Positions 8,564 through 17,517 of a stretch of 64,000 nucleotides of DNA are shown piece after piece. The notes beneath the pieces were generated by a model, which searched no databases, was not told the DNA's origin, and saw nothing but the letters and a program-made list of their open reading frames with translations. How positions within the stretch are numbered: the first letter of the stretch is position 1; every line of letters begins with the position of its first letter. Made by a program: the position numbers and the translations under genes. This DNA comes from DUPQ01 sp041678685 (lineage in GTDB: Bacteria > Bacillota > Clostridia > DUPQ01): the NCBI GenBank assembly GCA_041678685.1, contig JBAYNV010000001.1:14611-78610 (forward strand), read 5' to 3'.

Positions 8564-8908
8564 ATGTCTATTAATGTTCTTAAAAATACTCAGATTGTGA
8601 CCGATGGTATGGATAAATGTCTGCAGCGAAATCAAATACTTGCTTCAAACATAGCTAATTCGGCAACACCCGGGTATAAGGCCAAGGATGTGTTTCTCAA
8701 TATCCTTAATCCTGTCAATAAAGAAGGAGGCATCAACTACTCTATCCAGGAACGTACGGATGTCGAGGTCAAGGAAAATGGAAATACGGTCGATATGGGT
8801 AAGGAAATGACATCGATAGTTGAAAATGTTCTGGAATACAACGCACTCGTACAATCGCTTTCTAAAAGTATCAGCAGTATAGAATACGCTATTGATGACA
8901 GGAGGTAG
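8564..8908 (+). CDS. flgB: Flagellar basal-body rod protein FlgB
   Basis: 114 residues, the normal FlgB length. The N-terminal rod motif is present (NQILASNIANSATPGYKAKD), with the helical C-terminus that packs in the axial structure. It is secreted by the flagellar export apparatus and forms the proximal rod. Two adjacent ATGs exist at 8561 and 8564. AGGAGG (8552-8557) is 6 bases from the second, which is preferred. First gene of the fla operon, followed by flgC and fliE as is standard in Bacillota. Confidence 0.95.
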   Translation: MSINVLKNTQIVTDGMDKCLQRNQILASNIANSATPGYKAKDVFLNILNPVNKEGGINYSIQERTDVEVKENGNTVDMGKEMTSIVENVLEYNALVQSLSKSISSIEYAIDDRR

Positions 8909-8912
8909 AAAA

Positions 8913-9341
8913 ATGGCGAATATAGCAGCTTTCAGCATCAGTTCTCAGGCTTTATCAGTTTATCAGACTAAAATGGATCTTATAGCACAGAACATAGCAA
9001 ATGCTGACACTATCCAGACAGACACGGAAGAACCATACCAAAGAAGAGAAGCGGAACTTGTTCAGAAGGAATTGTTCAGCGCGGTTTTTGATGATGTAAA
9101 AGAAAACAAGGAAGTTATAAGCGTTGCGATCAGCAGCATCAAAGAAGACCAGACGCCTTTCACATTGGTCTATGATCCTACAAATGAATTCGCAAATGAA
9201 AACGGTTATGTCACTAAGTCAAATGTGGACGTAACAGCAGAAATGATGGATCTGTTATCAGCAAGCCGTGCATATGAAGCAAATCTGATGGCATTCAACA
9301 CTACTAAAGATATGATTTCTAAAACAACAGAGATACTATAG
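8913..9341 (+). CDS. flgC: Flagellar basal-body rod protein FlgC
   Basis: 142 residues. It has the axial-protein N-terminus (IAQNIANADT) and the conserved C-terminal helix SRAYEANLMAFNTTKDM. It forms the rod with FlgB, FlgF and FlgG. The start at 8913 has AGGAGG 9 bases upstream. An upstream in-frame ATG at 8892 overlaps flgB and lacks a ribosome site. Confidence 0.95.
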   Translation: MANIAAFSISSQALSVYQTKMDLIAQNIANADTIQTDTEEPYQRREAELVQKELFSAVFDDVKENKEVISVAISSIKEDQTPFTLVYDPTNEFANENGYVTKSNVDVTAEMMDLLSASRAYEANLMAFNTTKDMISKTTEIL

Positions 9342-9368
9342 TTTTTCTGTCGAGGGGGGAGAAAAATA

Positions 9369-9680
9369 ATGTCAATTCAGGGTATCAGTGGGATATCTCA
9401 GGCACAGAACATCGTTCAGACTGCGGATATATCGAAAAATAATCTAAATAGTGTTACAAACAATGAATTCAGTGATGTTTTTGATAATCTGCTTAAAAAC
9501 CTTGTGGAAGCGGAATTAAACAATGAAAACAACTTAAGTATGCTTGTTTCAGGTGATATTGCTAATATAAGCCAGGCGATAGTAGGGCTTGCAGAAACTG
9601 ATCTGACCATACAGTACACTATGGAAGTGAGAAACAAGATCGTGGATTCATATAAAGAAATCATGCAGATGCAAGTATAG
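9369..9680 (+). CDS. fliE: Flagellar hook-basal body complex protein FliE
   Basis: 103 residues, typical of FliE. The protein connects the MS-ring to the proximal rod. The conserved C-terminal half is visible (VGLAETDLTIQYTMEVRNKIVDSYKEIMQMQV). GAGGGGGGAG precedes the ATG. Directly followed by fliF. Confidence 0.95.
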   Translation: MSIQGISGISQAQNIVQTADISKNNLNSVTNNEFSDVFDNLLKNLVEAELNNENNLSMLVSGDIANISQAIVGLAETDLTIQYTMEVRNKIVDSYKEIMQMQV

Positions 9681-9692
9681 GGGAACGATGAA

Positions 9693-11210
9693 ATGCCAGA
9701 TTCAATTAAGTCCATTTTTTCAAAAATCAAAACCTTTTGGAACGGTATAGAAAAAAAGCGTAGAAACAGTATAGTTTTCATGATAATACTGTTTGCCATA
9801 GGTATGTCGACGCTTCTTATACTGTTCACCCGTGTGACGTACACGGTCATGTATTCAGGACTTGATGTATATGAAGCCGGTGAAATATATACGAAACTTA
9901 CCGAAATGGGAGCAGACGTCAAACTTAAAAATGATACGACGATACTCATTGATGAAACGCAGGAAGATCAGTACCGGATGGATATGGCAACACAGGGCTA
10001 TCCTAAGAGTGGTCTTTCATATGATATATATACGGATAACGTAAGCATGGGCATCTCGGAAAGTGAAAAACAGACATATATGCTGTTTCAGCTTCAGGAC
10101 AGACTGCAGAACACGATCAATACACTTGATGGCGTCAACGATGCAATAGTGACGATCAGCAAACCCGACAGTACGCTTTTCGTTCTGGAAAGTAAGGAGA
10201 ATCCTATTACAGCCGCTGTTGTTATCGATGTCACATCCGGATTTACTCTTTCATCAGCCAATGTGAAAGCCATAGAATACCTTGTAGCAAAGAGCATGTC
10301 AGGATTAGCAAGCGAAAACATAACGATCATTGACACAAAGATGAATATCCTGAACAGCAAATCTGACAGCGATATCGGTAACGCTTCAGAAAAATACGAG
10401 CTTCAAAGATCATTGGAATATGAGATAGAGCTGAAGATCGCTTCGATAATTGAACCTATTTACGGTTACGGTAATGTCAAAGTAGCCGCTAATATTAAAA
10501 TGGATTACGATAAAGTGGCGGAGGAAGTGACCGAATTCTCCCCGGTTACAGACGATGAGGGCATAGTTTATTCGGTCACTGAGAAAAAAGAAACAATAAC
10601 TGAAACCCAAAATGCTACAGCGGATGATGAGACAGACACTACATTAGGAAGCGAAGCTGTCTCTTCTGAAAATTCTACACAGTACTATGTAAATCAAAGC
10701 ACAAAAACACTGGATTATGAACAAGGGATCATAGAAGCGATAACGCTTTCAATAGTGATAAACAGTATTGATATAAGCGATGATATGATATCAGATATCA
10801 AGAAAATGGCGGCAAATGCAATAGGCGGTAATGAAGAGGATATAATCGTACAGGCAATGGAGTTTTCAGCATCAGCAGATATCGCAAATGCAATAACGGA
10901 TGCGCTTGAAAGCGACTCAGACAAATCTTTCATATTTGACCCTGAACTAATCATACAGTCAGCAATGGTCCTATGCTTATTCATTCTTGGCGTTATGATA
11001 ATAACCGTTTTCAAGAAAGGCTTTGTATTATCTAAAAAGCAGTTTGCCACGCAGAAACAGCCTGCAGATGATGTAGTTCTTCAGGAACTTGGCAACAGAA
11101 AAGATCCTGAAGAAAAATACCGTCAGGAAATCGATAAATATGTCGATAAGAATCCTGAAGGGGTCGCAGACCTTTTAAAAAAGTGGATCAATGAGGAAAA
11201 TCATGGATAA
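9693..11210 (+). CDS. fliF: Flagellar MS-ring protein FliF
   Basis: 505 residues. Two membrane segments (about 24-44 and about 422-444) flank the periplasm-facing ring-building domains. The cytosolic C-terminus (about 450-505) carries the FliG-binding tail (ADLLKKWINEE). It builds the membrane ring on which the rod, C-ring and export gate assemble. Its last 8 bases overlap fliG, indicating translational coupling of the two partners. Confidence 0.96.
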   Translation: MPDSIKSIFSKIKTFWNGIEKKRRNSIVFMIILFAIGMSTLLILFTRVTYTVMYSGLDVYEAGEIYTKLTEMGADVKLKNDTTILIDETQEDQYRMDMATQGYPKSGLSYDIYTDNVSMGISESEKQTYMLFQLQDRLQNTINTLDGVNDAIVTISKPDSTLFVLESKENPITAAVVIDVTSGFTLSSANVKAIEYLVAKSMSGLASENITIIDTKMNILNSKSDSDIGNASEKYELQRSLEYEIELKIASIIEPIYGYGNVKVAANIKMDYDKVAEEVTEFSPVTDDEGIVYSVTEKKETITETQNATADDETDTTLGSEAVSSENSTQYYVNQSTKTLDYEQGIIEAITLSIVINSIDISDDMISDIKKMAANAIGGNEEDIIVQAMEFSASADIANAITDALESDSDKSFIFDPELIIQSAMVLCLFILGVMIITVFKKGFVLSKKQFATQKQPADDVVLQELGNRKDPEEKYRQEIDKYVDKNPEGVADLLKKWINEENHG

Positions 11211-12225
11211 TGTGATAGGCCTAAGCAATAAAATATCAGGAAAGCAAAAAGCCGCATATCTGCTTATAATGTTAGGCAAAAATCAGGCATCAAGGATCAT
11301 GAAATTTTTCAATGAAACAGAGATCCGCACCATGGCTTTTGAAATAGTGAATCATAATACGATCGAAAAAGATGAAAGGATGACGATACTGCAGGACTTC
11401 TACAACTCCTGTCTCGCAAAAACATACATAGACAAAGGCGGGGTCGATTATGCCAAGGAAGTCCTGTACGAAACACTCGGGCCTCAGAAATCCATGGAGC
11501 TTATATCAGACATGATGGATCTGGATAAATCAAAACCTTTTGACTTCATGAAGGATGTGGATCCTGTGGAAGTCTTTAATTTTATGCAGTACGAATCCGA
11601 TCAGACCATAGCTTTTATCCTTTCATATCTGAAAAACAGTCAGGCGGCAGCTATACTCTCAATGCTTCCAAAAGAAAGACAGGCTAATATCTCCGTAAAA
11701 ATCGCACTTATGGATAAGATCTCTCCAGATATAATAAAGGATATAGAAAAAGTCATGGGAGAGAAATTCACACATTCCGGGATGCAGACATATACGAAAA
11801 CCGAGGGTGTCGATATACTCGTCAACATATTGAATGCAGTAGACAGAAGCACTGAAAAACAGATATTTGACATGCTGGAAGAAGATAATGACAGCCTTGC
11901 AGGCGAAGTCAAGAAAAGGATGTTCGTATTTGAAGATATCATCAACCTTGGCAATAAAGAAATACAGCGTTTCCTTGCCGAAGTCGACACAAAAGACCTG
12001 TCCGTGGCGCTTAAAACAGCTACCAATGAACTGAAAGACCTTATATTAAGGAATTTATCCAAACGTGCAAAGCAAATGGTCACTGAAGAAATGAATCTTT
12101 TAGGACCTGTCAGACTCAGCGAAGTCGAAAAAGCACAGCAGTCTCTGGTCAGTGTCATAAGGGCGCTGGATGAAAAGGGAGAGATACTTATAAGAAAATC
12201 AGGCGATGATAAGATCATCGAATAA
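11203..12225 (+). CDS. fliG: Flagellar motor switch protein FliG
   Basis: 340 residues. An N-terminal FliF-binding domain is followed by armadillo-like middle repeats and the C-terminal torque helix region with charged residues (DLILRNLSKRAKQMVTEEM). It transmits stator torque to the rotor. The ATG at 11203 is preferred over 11191 because GAGGAAA lies just upstream. The gene overlaps the fliF stop by 8 bases. Confidence 0.96.
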   Translation: MDNVIGLSNKISGKQKAAYLLIMLGKNQASRIMKFFNETEIRTMAFEIVNHNTIEKDERMTILQDFYNSCLAKTYIDKGGVDYAKEVLYETLGPQKSMELISDMMDLDKSKPFDFMKDVDPVEVFNFMQYESDQTIAFILSYLKNSQAAAILSMLPKERQANISVKIALMDKISPDIIKDIEKVMGEKFTHSGMQTYTKTEGVDILVNILNAVDRSTEKQIFDMLEEDNDSLAGEVKKRMFVFEDIINLGNKEIQRFLAEVDTKDLSVALKTATNELKDLILRNLSKRAKQMVTEEMNLLGPVRLSEVEKAQQSLVSVIRALDEKGEILIRKSGDDKIIE

Positions 12226-12234
12226 CATTTCACT

Positions 12235-12262
12235 TAAAGTCAGAACACATTATTACCGATTA
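12235..12262 (+). promoter_or_regulatory. Possible internal sigma-28-like promoter before fliH
   Basis: TAAA (12235-12238), 16 bases, ACCGATTA (12255-12262) in the 48-base gap between fliG and fliH. The -10 resembles the two strong sigma-28 sites of this window (TCCGATTA and TCCGATAT), but their spacer is 15. It would give a transcript starting close to the fliH start. Weak evidence. Confidence 0.28.
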
Positions 12263-12273
12263 TAAGGACAAGG

Positions 12274-12993
12274 ATGGTGAAAAGATTGAGTGATTTATAT
12301 AAAAATTCCGATGTGGTGCTAATGAATGACAAATACTATATCAGCTTCACCGAAAGCCGTTCAGATACTATGAGCTTTGAGAAATATAAATTGCACGATG
12401 CTGATGATCTGACAGGCTCGGAAATATCTGACGATATAATACGGGATGCAGAAAATGAAGCGGAAAAAATAACAGGCGAAGCAAAGATCCAGGCAGAGAA
12501 CATATTGAATCAGGCTATGAAACAAAAAGAAGAGCAATTCAGTGACGGTTATGCCAAAGGTCTTGAAAAAGCTGAAAAAGAATATAGTGAAAAGTTCAGG
12601 ATGCTGAGTGATGCTTTGATGGAATCATTAAAGGCAAAGAAAGAGATGATCGAAAATACCGAACAGCAGGTGCTTTTATTATCAGTAAAAATCGCTGAAA
12701 AAATAATCCACGAAAAGATCCTTCTTTCCGAAAACAGCACCAAATCATTCTTTGAAAATTCTATCGAGGATATACTCAGAAATGACTTCAACGTGATATG
12801 CGTCCGAATGAATAAATATAATATCGAAAATCTCTATCCTGATTGGGAAGTTGAGAAATTCATGCTTAATATCAAACATGACGCAAGGCTTGATAATGAT
12901 TCCTGTATCGTAGAGACAGAGACAGGAGATATCGATATCAGCGTATTCACGCAACTTAGTGAAGTCTCCAGAAAATTGATCAGTATAGCATAA
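12274..12993 (+). CDS. fliH: Flagellar export ATPase regulator FliH
   Basis: 239 residues. It has a variable N-terminus, a long coiled coil with alanine/glutamate-rich heptads (about 55-130, GYAKGLEKAEKEYSEKF), and the C-terminal domain that binds FliI (SVKIAEKIIHEKI). It negatively regulates the FliI ATPase and docks it at the C-ring. The ATG at 12274 follows AAGGACAAGG. A TTG at 12286 is an alternative start. It ends one base before fliI. Confidence 0.9.
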   Translation: MVKRLSDLYKNSDVVLMNDKYYISFTESRSDTMSFEKYKLHDADDLTGSEISDDIIRDAENEAEKITGEAKIQAENILNQAMKQKEEQFSDGYAKGLEKAEKEYSEKFRMLSDALMESLKAKKEMIENTEQQVLLLSVKIAEKIIHEKILLSENSTKSFFENSIEDILRNDFNVICVRMNKYNIENLYPDWEVEKFMLNIKHDARLDNDSCIVETETGDIDISVFTQLSEVSRKLISIA

Positions 12994-12994
12994 C

Positions 12995-14308
12995 ATGATG
13001 ATCGATTTAAAAAAATACCTGGATAAATTAGAAGATATGAACTGTTACAGGACATATGGTGAGATCAAAAAAATCATAGGTTCCAGCATCGAAAGCAGCG
13101 GTCCGAGAGCTGAAATAGGTGAAATATGCAGGATAGTCAAAAAAAACAGCAGTCCGGATAGCTATATTTTAGCCGAAGTCGTAGGATTCAATGATAAACG
13201 GATCCTTCTTATGCCATATGAAGATACAAAAGGGATCAATAATGGAGACAGGGTCTATGCTACCGGACAGCAGCTCCAGGTCAAAGTAAACGAAAAACTT
13301 ATAGGAAAAGTACTTGACGGTTTAGGCAGGCCTGTTGACGGCACTGATATAGGAGCATGCGAATTAAGAGATGCGTATGCCGATTCACCCAATCCTTTCA
13401 CCAGGAAGAGGATATCGGAGCCCCTCCCTCTTGGGATCAAGGCCATCGATTCCCTGCTGACCTGCGGAAAAGGCCAAAGGCTTGGCATATTTTCCGGTAC
13501 AGGCGTAGGTAAAAGCACCCTTCTGGGTATGATAGCAAGGAATTCCTCTGCTGATATCAATGTCATAGCCCTGGTTGGGGAAAGAGGCAGAGAGGTAAAT
13601 GATTTTATTGAAAAAGATCTGAATGAAGAAGGTTTAAAACGATCCATAGTAATAGTCGCTACGTCTGACCAGCCTGCGATCATACGCATCAAATGTGCAT
13701 TGGTGGCCACAGCTATTGCCGAATATTTCCGGGACAGGAAGAAGAACGTTCTTCTTATGATGGATTCTCTCACGAGATTTGCGATGGCCCAGCGTGAAGT
13801 CGGATTAGCTGCAGGTGAACCGCCTGTGGCAAGAGGCTATACTCCGTCTGTTCTGTCTGTTCTGCCGCGTCTTCTGGAAAGAACCGGATATAACGATGAA
13901 TGCTGCATTACAGCTATATATACTGTTCTTGTTGAAGGAGATGAGATGAATGAACCCATCTCTGATACCGTAAGAGGTATATTGGACGGGCACATAATCT
14001 TATCAAGGGCAATAGCCGCTAAAAACCACTACCCTGCCATAGATATACTGAACAGTATAAGCAGGGTCATGCCTGATATCATAGACCAGAAGCACCTTCA
14101 ATCTGCCATGCAGGTCAGAAATCTGCTTTCGACTTATGAGAATTACAGGGATCTGATATCGATTGGAGCATACAAGGAAGGCAGCAATAAGGAGATAGAT
14201 AAAGCATTAAAAAACATAGATAACATCAATGGTTTTTTAAAACAGAATGTAAAAGATTCCGTACTGTATAAGGACACTCTTTCCACTCTGGAAAACCTTG
14301 TGATATAG
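12995..14308 (+). CDS. fliI: Flagellum-specific ATPase FliI
   Basis: 437 residues, F1-beta-like. Walker A SGTGVGKST is at 167-175 and Walker B LLMMDSLTRFA near 250, with VGERGREV and the arginine-bearing C-terminal domain. It unfolds and delivers export substrates with FliH and FliJ. The ATG lies one base after the fliH stop, so translation is coupled. Confidence 0.97.
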   Translation: MMIDLKKYLDKLEDMNCYRTYGEIKKIIGSSIESSGPRAEIGEICRIVKKNSSPDSYILAEVVGFNDKRILLMPYEDTKGINNGDRVYATGQQLQVKVNEKLIGKVLDGLGRPVDGTDIGACELRDAYADSPNPFTRKRISEPLPLGIKAIDSLLTCGKGQRLGIFSGTGVGKSTLLGMIARNSSADINVIALVGERGREVNDFIEKDLNEEGLKRSIVIVATSDQPAIIRIKCALVATAIAEYFRDRKKNVLLMMDSLTRFAMAQREVGLAAGEPPVARGYTPSVLSVLPRLLERTGYNDECCITAIYTVLVEGDEMNEPISDTVRGILDGHIILSRAIAAKNHYPAIDILNSISRVMPDIIDQKHLQSAMQVRNLLSTYENYRDLISIGAYKEGSNKEIDKALKNIDNINGFLKQNVKDSVLYKDTLSTLENLVI

Positions 14309-14318
14309 GGGGACTGTG

Positions 14319-14753
14319 ATGAAAGCATTTAAGTTCTCGTTGCAGTCGGTCCTGAATAATGCAAATAACCAAAAGGATGAATGCATCTTAAGGTTAAAGG
14401 AAGTGATGGCGCAGATCAGGAAGAACGAGGACGAAAAAAATGCGCATTCTGAAATGATAAGAGCATGCGAATCCAGCCTTGATTCTCATTGTGATGCGAT
14501 AGGTTTCAGGCAGATAAAAATATATATTGAGGATCTTTCAGAAAAAATCGAATCGATAAACAAGGAATTGGAAAGACTGAATATATTAAGATCACAAAGG
14601 CTCGAGGATCTGAAAAAAGCAAAAATCAAATGTTCAACATTTGAGAAGATAAGGGAAAAGAAGTACACGCAATACCTTGATGATATAAAAAAGTTTGAAG
14701 AAAAAGAAATCGAAGAGCTTGTAAACAATAACTATTTTACAAAGGCGGAATGA
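14319..14753 (+). CDS. fliJ: Flagellar export chaperone/stalk protein FliJ
   Basis: 144 residues, almost entirely a two-helix coiled coil (FSLQSVLNNANNQKDE at the start, KFEEKEIEELVN at the end). This is the FliJ size and pattern. It forms the gamma-like stalk of the FliI hexamer. GGGGG lies 6 bases before the ATG at 14319. A GTG at 14316 is an in-frame alternative. Confidence 0.85.
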   Translation: MKAFKFSLQSVLNNANNQKDECILRLKEVMAQIRKNEDEKNAHSEMIRACESSLDSHCDAIGFRQIKIYIEDLSEKIESINKELERLNILRSQRLEDLKKAKIKCSTFEKIREKKYTQYLDDIKKFEEKEIEELVNNNYFTKAE

Positions 14754-14757
14754 TAAG

Positions 14758-15534
14758 ATGAAAAAAACTGATCCACTGGCCGATAAAACAATAAAAGAGA
14801 AAGAAGATCTGGAGGAAAAACCTTCAAAGAAGACCGGTTTGTCATCTTTATTCAAGAAGAAGCAAAAAACCGAGGATGATGGAACCGATGATGTAACAGC
14901 AGCCCAGCCGGCAGACGAAGAGGATGAGTCAAAAAAGTCCGGTAAAAAGATAAAAATCCCGTTTAAACTCATTTTCATCATCCTGGGGATATCGGTAGCT
15001 GCTTCTGTTCTTGTGATATTCATCTTCGACTGGACAGGATGGAGAACTTCGTTAAGGGATGGTATCACGACAAAACTGCTTGGCAGAGAAAAGGAAATAC
15101 TGATCGCCAGGCTTGAGTTTGAATATAAAATGAAATTAGAAACCGCAACAAAAGATATGCTGAATGAAGAAAGAGCAACATTAGTTTTAGAATACGAGGA
15201 ACTTGAAGTAAAAAAGGTGGATTTCGAAACAAGAATGTCGCGCCTTGAAAGCTCGGAACTGCTGCTTGTACAGGACAGAGCGGACCTGGAGACAAGGGAA
15301 ACTGAGCTTCTGGCAAATATCGAACAATTCGAAAATGGAGTTCTGGAGGTAACTGAACTTGGCAAGATTTACGAATCCATGGAACCTCAAAATGCAGCGA
15401 AAATATTAGGTTCGATGAGAGATGTGCAGCAGATAGTAAAAATATTAAAAACAATGAAAACTGATAGCATAGCAGCTATATTAGAACTGATGGAAACACA
15501 GAAAGCAGCCGATATATTAAGTAAGCTTAATTAA
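14758..15534 (+). CDS. ylxF: MotE/YlxF-like membrane protein with MgtE-N-type domain
   Basis: 258 residues. It has a highly charged cytosolic N-terminus (1-65), one membrane segment (about 68-90), a long coiled coil (about 110-200) and a C-terminal helical MgtE-N/FliG-like repeat (YESMEPQNAAKILGSM; LELMETQKAADILSKLN). The position between fliJ and fliK is that of ylxF in Bacillota. Related MotE proteins act as chaperones of motility proteins. The exact role here is inferred. It is 4 bases after fliJ and clearly part of the operon. Confidence 0.8.
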   Translation: MKKTDPLADKTIKEKEDLEEKPSKKTGLSSLFKKKQKTEDDGTDDVTAAQPADEEDESKKSGKKIKIPFKLIFIILGISVAASVLVIFIFDWTGWRTSLRDGITTKLLGREKEILIARLEFEYKMKLETATKDMLNEERATLVLEYEELEVKKVDFETRMSRLESSELLLVQDRADLETRETELLANIEQFENGVLEVTELGKIYESMEPQNAAKILGSMRDVQQIVKILKTMKTDSIAAILELMETQKAADILSKLN

Positions 15535-15548
15535 AGGAAGACTGCGGT

Positions 15549-17057
15549 GTGTTGATAATATCAAATAGCGTACCAGATCTAGCCAAAACAGAAAACTGTA
15601 TTCAATCTGCCCAAACCAATGGTCCGACAGGATCTTTTACACAGATCCTCGAACTGTGTAACACCCTTTTAACTGATATGAATGTTCAGGGTGCGGATAT
15701 AGAAAACGGATCATCCGGTACTGAAGTGGAAGTTATCGTAAATACAGCTGATAAGGATGATGAACCTGTAACTGATCCCATAATAGACATTCCATTGGGT
15801 CAGGATCTCGTGATCCCCTGTATAAATATGGAACTGACAGGATCGGCGTTACATGAAGAAAAGATTTTCAGAGCAGATCCCGACTTCAGAGCAGATCCCG
15901 ATATTCAAGACAGCACAGTTAAAATCGATAATACTATAAGTTTGCCACATGAAATACCTCAAAAAATACCGGATATCAACACCGTTGATACCGATCGATC
16001 CAGTGATGCGCAGGAGCCTTATGATCAGCCGGCACTATCCCCTGCCCAACCAGATGCCCTAAAAACCGATCCGGCTATAAGTGTTTTACTCAAAGAGCAT
16101 CAAAACACCGTGATCACCGGTACATCTGATATCAGCCAGTCAAAGGATATGCAGATACTAAATGAACAGCCGGTACCTATGGCCATACTATCTGATGATC
16201 AGGTAAAACCTGACCCGATCATAGCCGGACACCCGATCCCTGATAAGATCAGTGCGTTATCTGAAAAAACGGAACTGAATAATACTGATTCAAGAATAAA
16301 TATTCCAAGATCCGAAGATATGCGAAAGATCCTAGTATCACCCAAACCTTTAGATACAGCATCAGGATCATCGGATAATGAAAATGTAATATATTATGAT
16401 CAGCCAAAAAACAGTGAGATCATTCATGCGGATGCTGTTGTGAAGAATAAAGATGCAGTTACAGATAAAGATGAAAGGTCATATGATCCCAGATCAAAAG
16501 CAGCTTTCATAAACGAAACAGGTGAAGAAAAGCTGGTTTCTGCCGATAATATATTTAACAAAGGCGGAGCCGACAGGATGAATATTATTAAAGAAGATCC
16601 GAATCAAATAGAGAAAAATCAGCTTGTGAGCCAGATAGCCGATAAAATCGACTTTTCAGTCAGGGACGGTAAAAGCGTTATTGAAATAAGTCTTACACCC
16701 GATGATTTCGGTGCTATCGAAATAGAAACAGTTATAAGCGATAAAAGCATAAAGCTGGATATTTATACAGAAAAAAACAGTACAAACAAGCTCCTTTGCA
16801 GCAAAACCAGTGAATTGAATACGTTGCTTACGGAAAAAGGTTTCAAGGTCGAGCAGATCAATATATCAGATAAGATCACTGCTTCTGCCAATTACATGAG
16901 CGGATCCGGACAGGAGTCCGGTTTTGCCAATAATAACTTCAATCAGTTTCAGCATAGCCGGTATATTTCCGTACTTAATGCACCGACCGATACAGACAGC
17001 GAAAATGATCCTGTAATAGTCCCCTCAAATACCGGATCGATAAATATATATGTGTAA
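15549..17057 (+). CDS. fliK: Flagellar hook-length control protein FliK
   Basis: 502 residues. The first 350 residues are low-complexity and Asp/Pro/Ser-rich, expected of the molecular ruler. The C-terminal Flg_hook domain (about 360-450) is recognisable (ISLTPDDFGAIEIETVI; LNTLLTEKGFKVEQINI) and switches export specificity from hook to filament. It starts with GTG, with AAGGAAG 9 bases upstream. An 18-base tandem duplication lies inside the linker. Confidence 0.88.
   Translation: MLIISNSVPDLAKTENCIQSAQTNGPTGSFTQILELCNTLLTDMNVQGADIENGSSGTEVEVIVNTADKDDEPVTDPIIDIPLGQDLVIPCINMELTGSALHEEKIFRADPDFRADPDIQDSTVKIDNTISLPHEIPQKIPDINTVDTDRSSDAQEPYDQPALSPAQPDALKTDPAISVLLKEHQNTVITGTSDISQSKDMQILNEQPVPMAILSDDQVKPDPIIAGHPIPDKISALSEKTELNNTDSRINIPRSEDMRKILVSPKPLDTASGSSDNENVIYYDQPKNSEIIHADAVVKNKDAVTDKDERSYDPRSKAAFINETGEEKLVSADNIFNKGGADRMNIIKEDPNQIEKNQLVSQIADKIDFSVRDGKSVIEISLTPDDFGAIEIETVISDKSIKLDIYTEKNSTNKLLCSKTSELNTLLTEKGFKVEQINISDKITASANYMSGSGQESGFANNNFNQFQHSRYISVLNAPTDTDSENDPVIVPSNTGSINIYV
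15867..15902 (+). repeat. 18-bp tandem duplication inside fliK
   Basis: Two copies of an 18-base unit (15867-15884 and 15885-15902) differing at the last base, encoding FRADPD twice. The repeat keeps frame and lengthens the disordered ruler region by six residues. Confidence 0.9.
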
Positions 17058-17066
17058 GGAGAGAAA

Positions 17067-17465
17067 ATGAACATTATACCTATAGGGCAGACCACTGAAT
17101 ATGTTAACAATGCAAAAGCTGAAGACGCCACTACAATGGATCAGGAAGACTTTCTTCAGATCCTGGTATCTCAGATGCAGAACCAGAATCCTATGGAACC
17201 GATGGATGATTTCGAATACATGAGCCAGATAACGCAATTTTCCATGCTTGACAGTGTTGACGGTATCTATTCGCAGATATCAGGACTGAAAGCCCTGGAT
17301 TACATAGGCAAGAATGTCATCGGCTCATATATGAACGACAGCAGTACGACCACCCAATATATAGAGGGGCTTGTGCAGAGCATAACCATACAGGATGATT
17401 CCGTGATACTGAACCTTGAGGATGGATCACTGTATATGGACAATGTTCTAAATGTGTATGAATAA
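17067..17465 (+). CDS. flgD: Flagellar hook capping protein FlgD
   Basis: 132 residues, a short FlgD lacking the extended C-terminal beta domain found in enterics. The conserved start of the FlgD core is present (MDQEDFLQILVSQMQNQNPMEPMDD, residues 24-48). It forms the temporary cap under which FlgE polymerises. Upstream AAGGAGAG. Followed by flgE. Confidence 0.93.
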   Translation: MNIIPIGQTTEYVNNAKAEDATTMDQEDFLQILVSQMQNQNPMEPMDDFEYMSQITQFSMLDSVDGIYSQISGLKALDYIGKNVIGSYMNDSSTTTQYIEGLVQSITIQDDSVILNLEDGSLYMDNVLNVYE

Positions 17466-17517
17466 AGTAAATATTATTTGCATATAACAGATAAGTGAGA
17501 AAACAGGAGGAAGAAAA

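Noticed and set aside
14634..15365. 243-codon minus-strand Ser/Phe-rich frame
   Set aside because: Arises from the reverse complement of the Glu/Lys-rich coiled coils of fliJ and ylxF.
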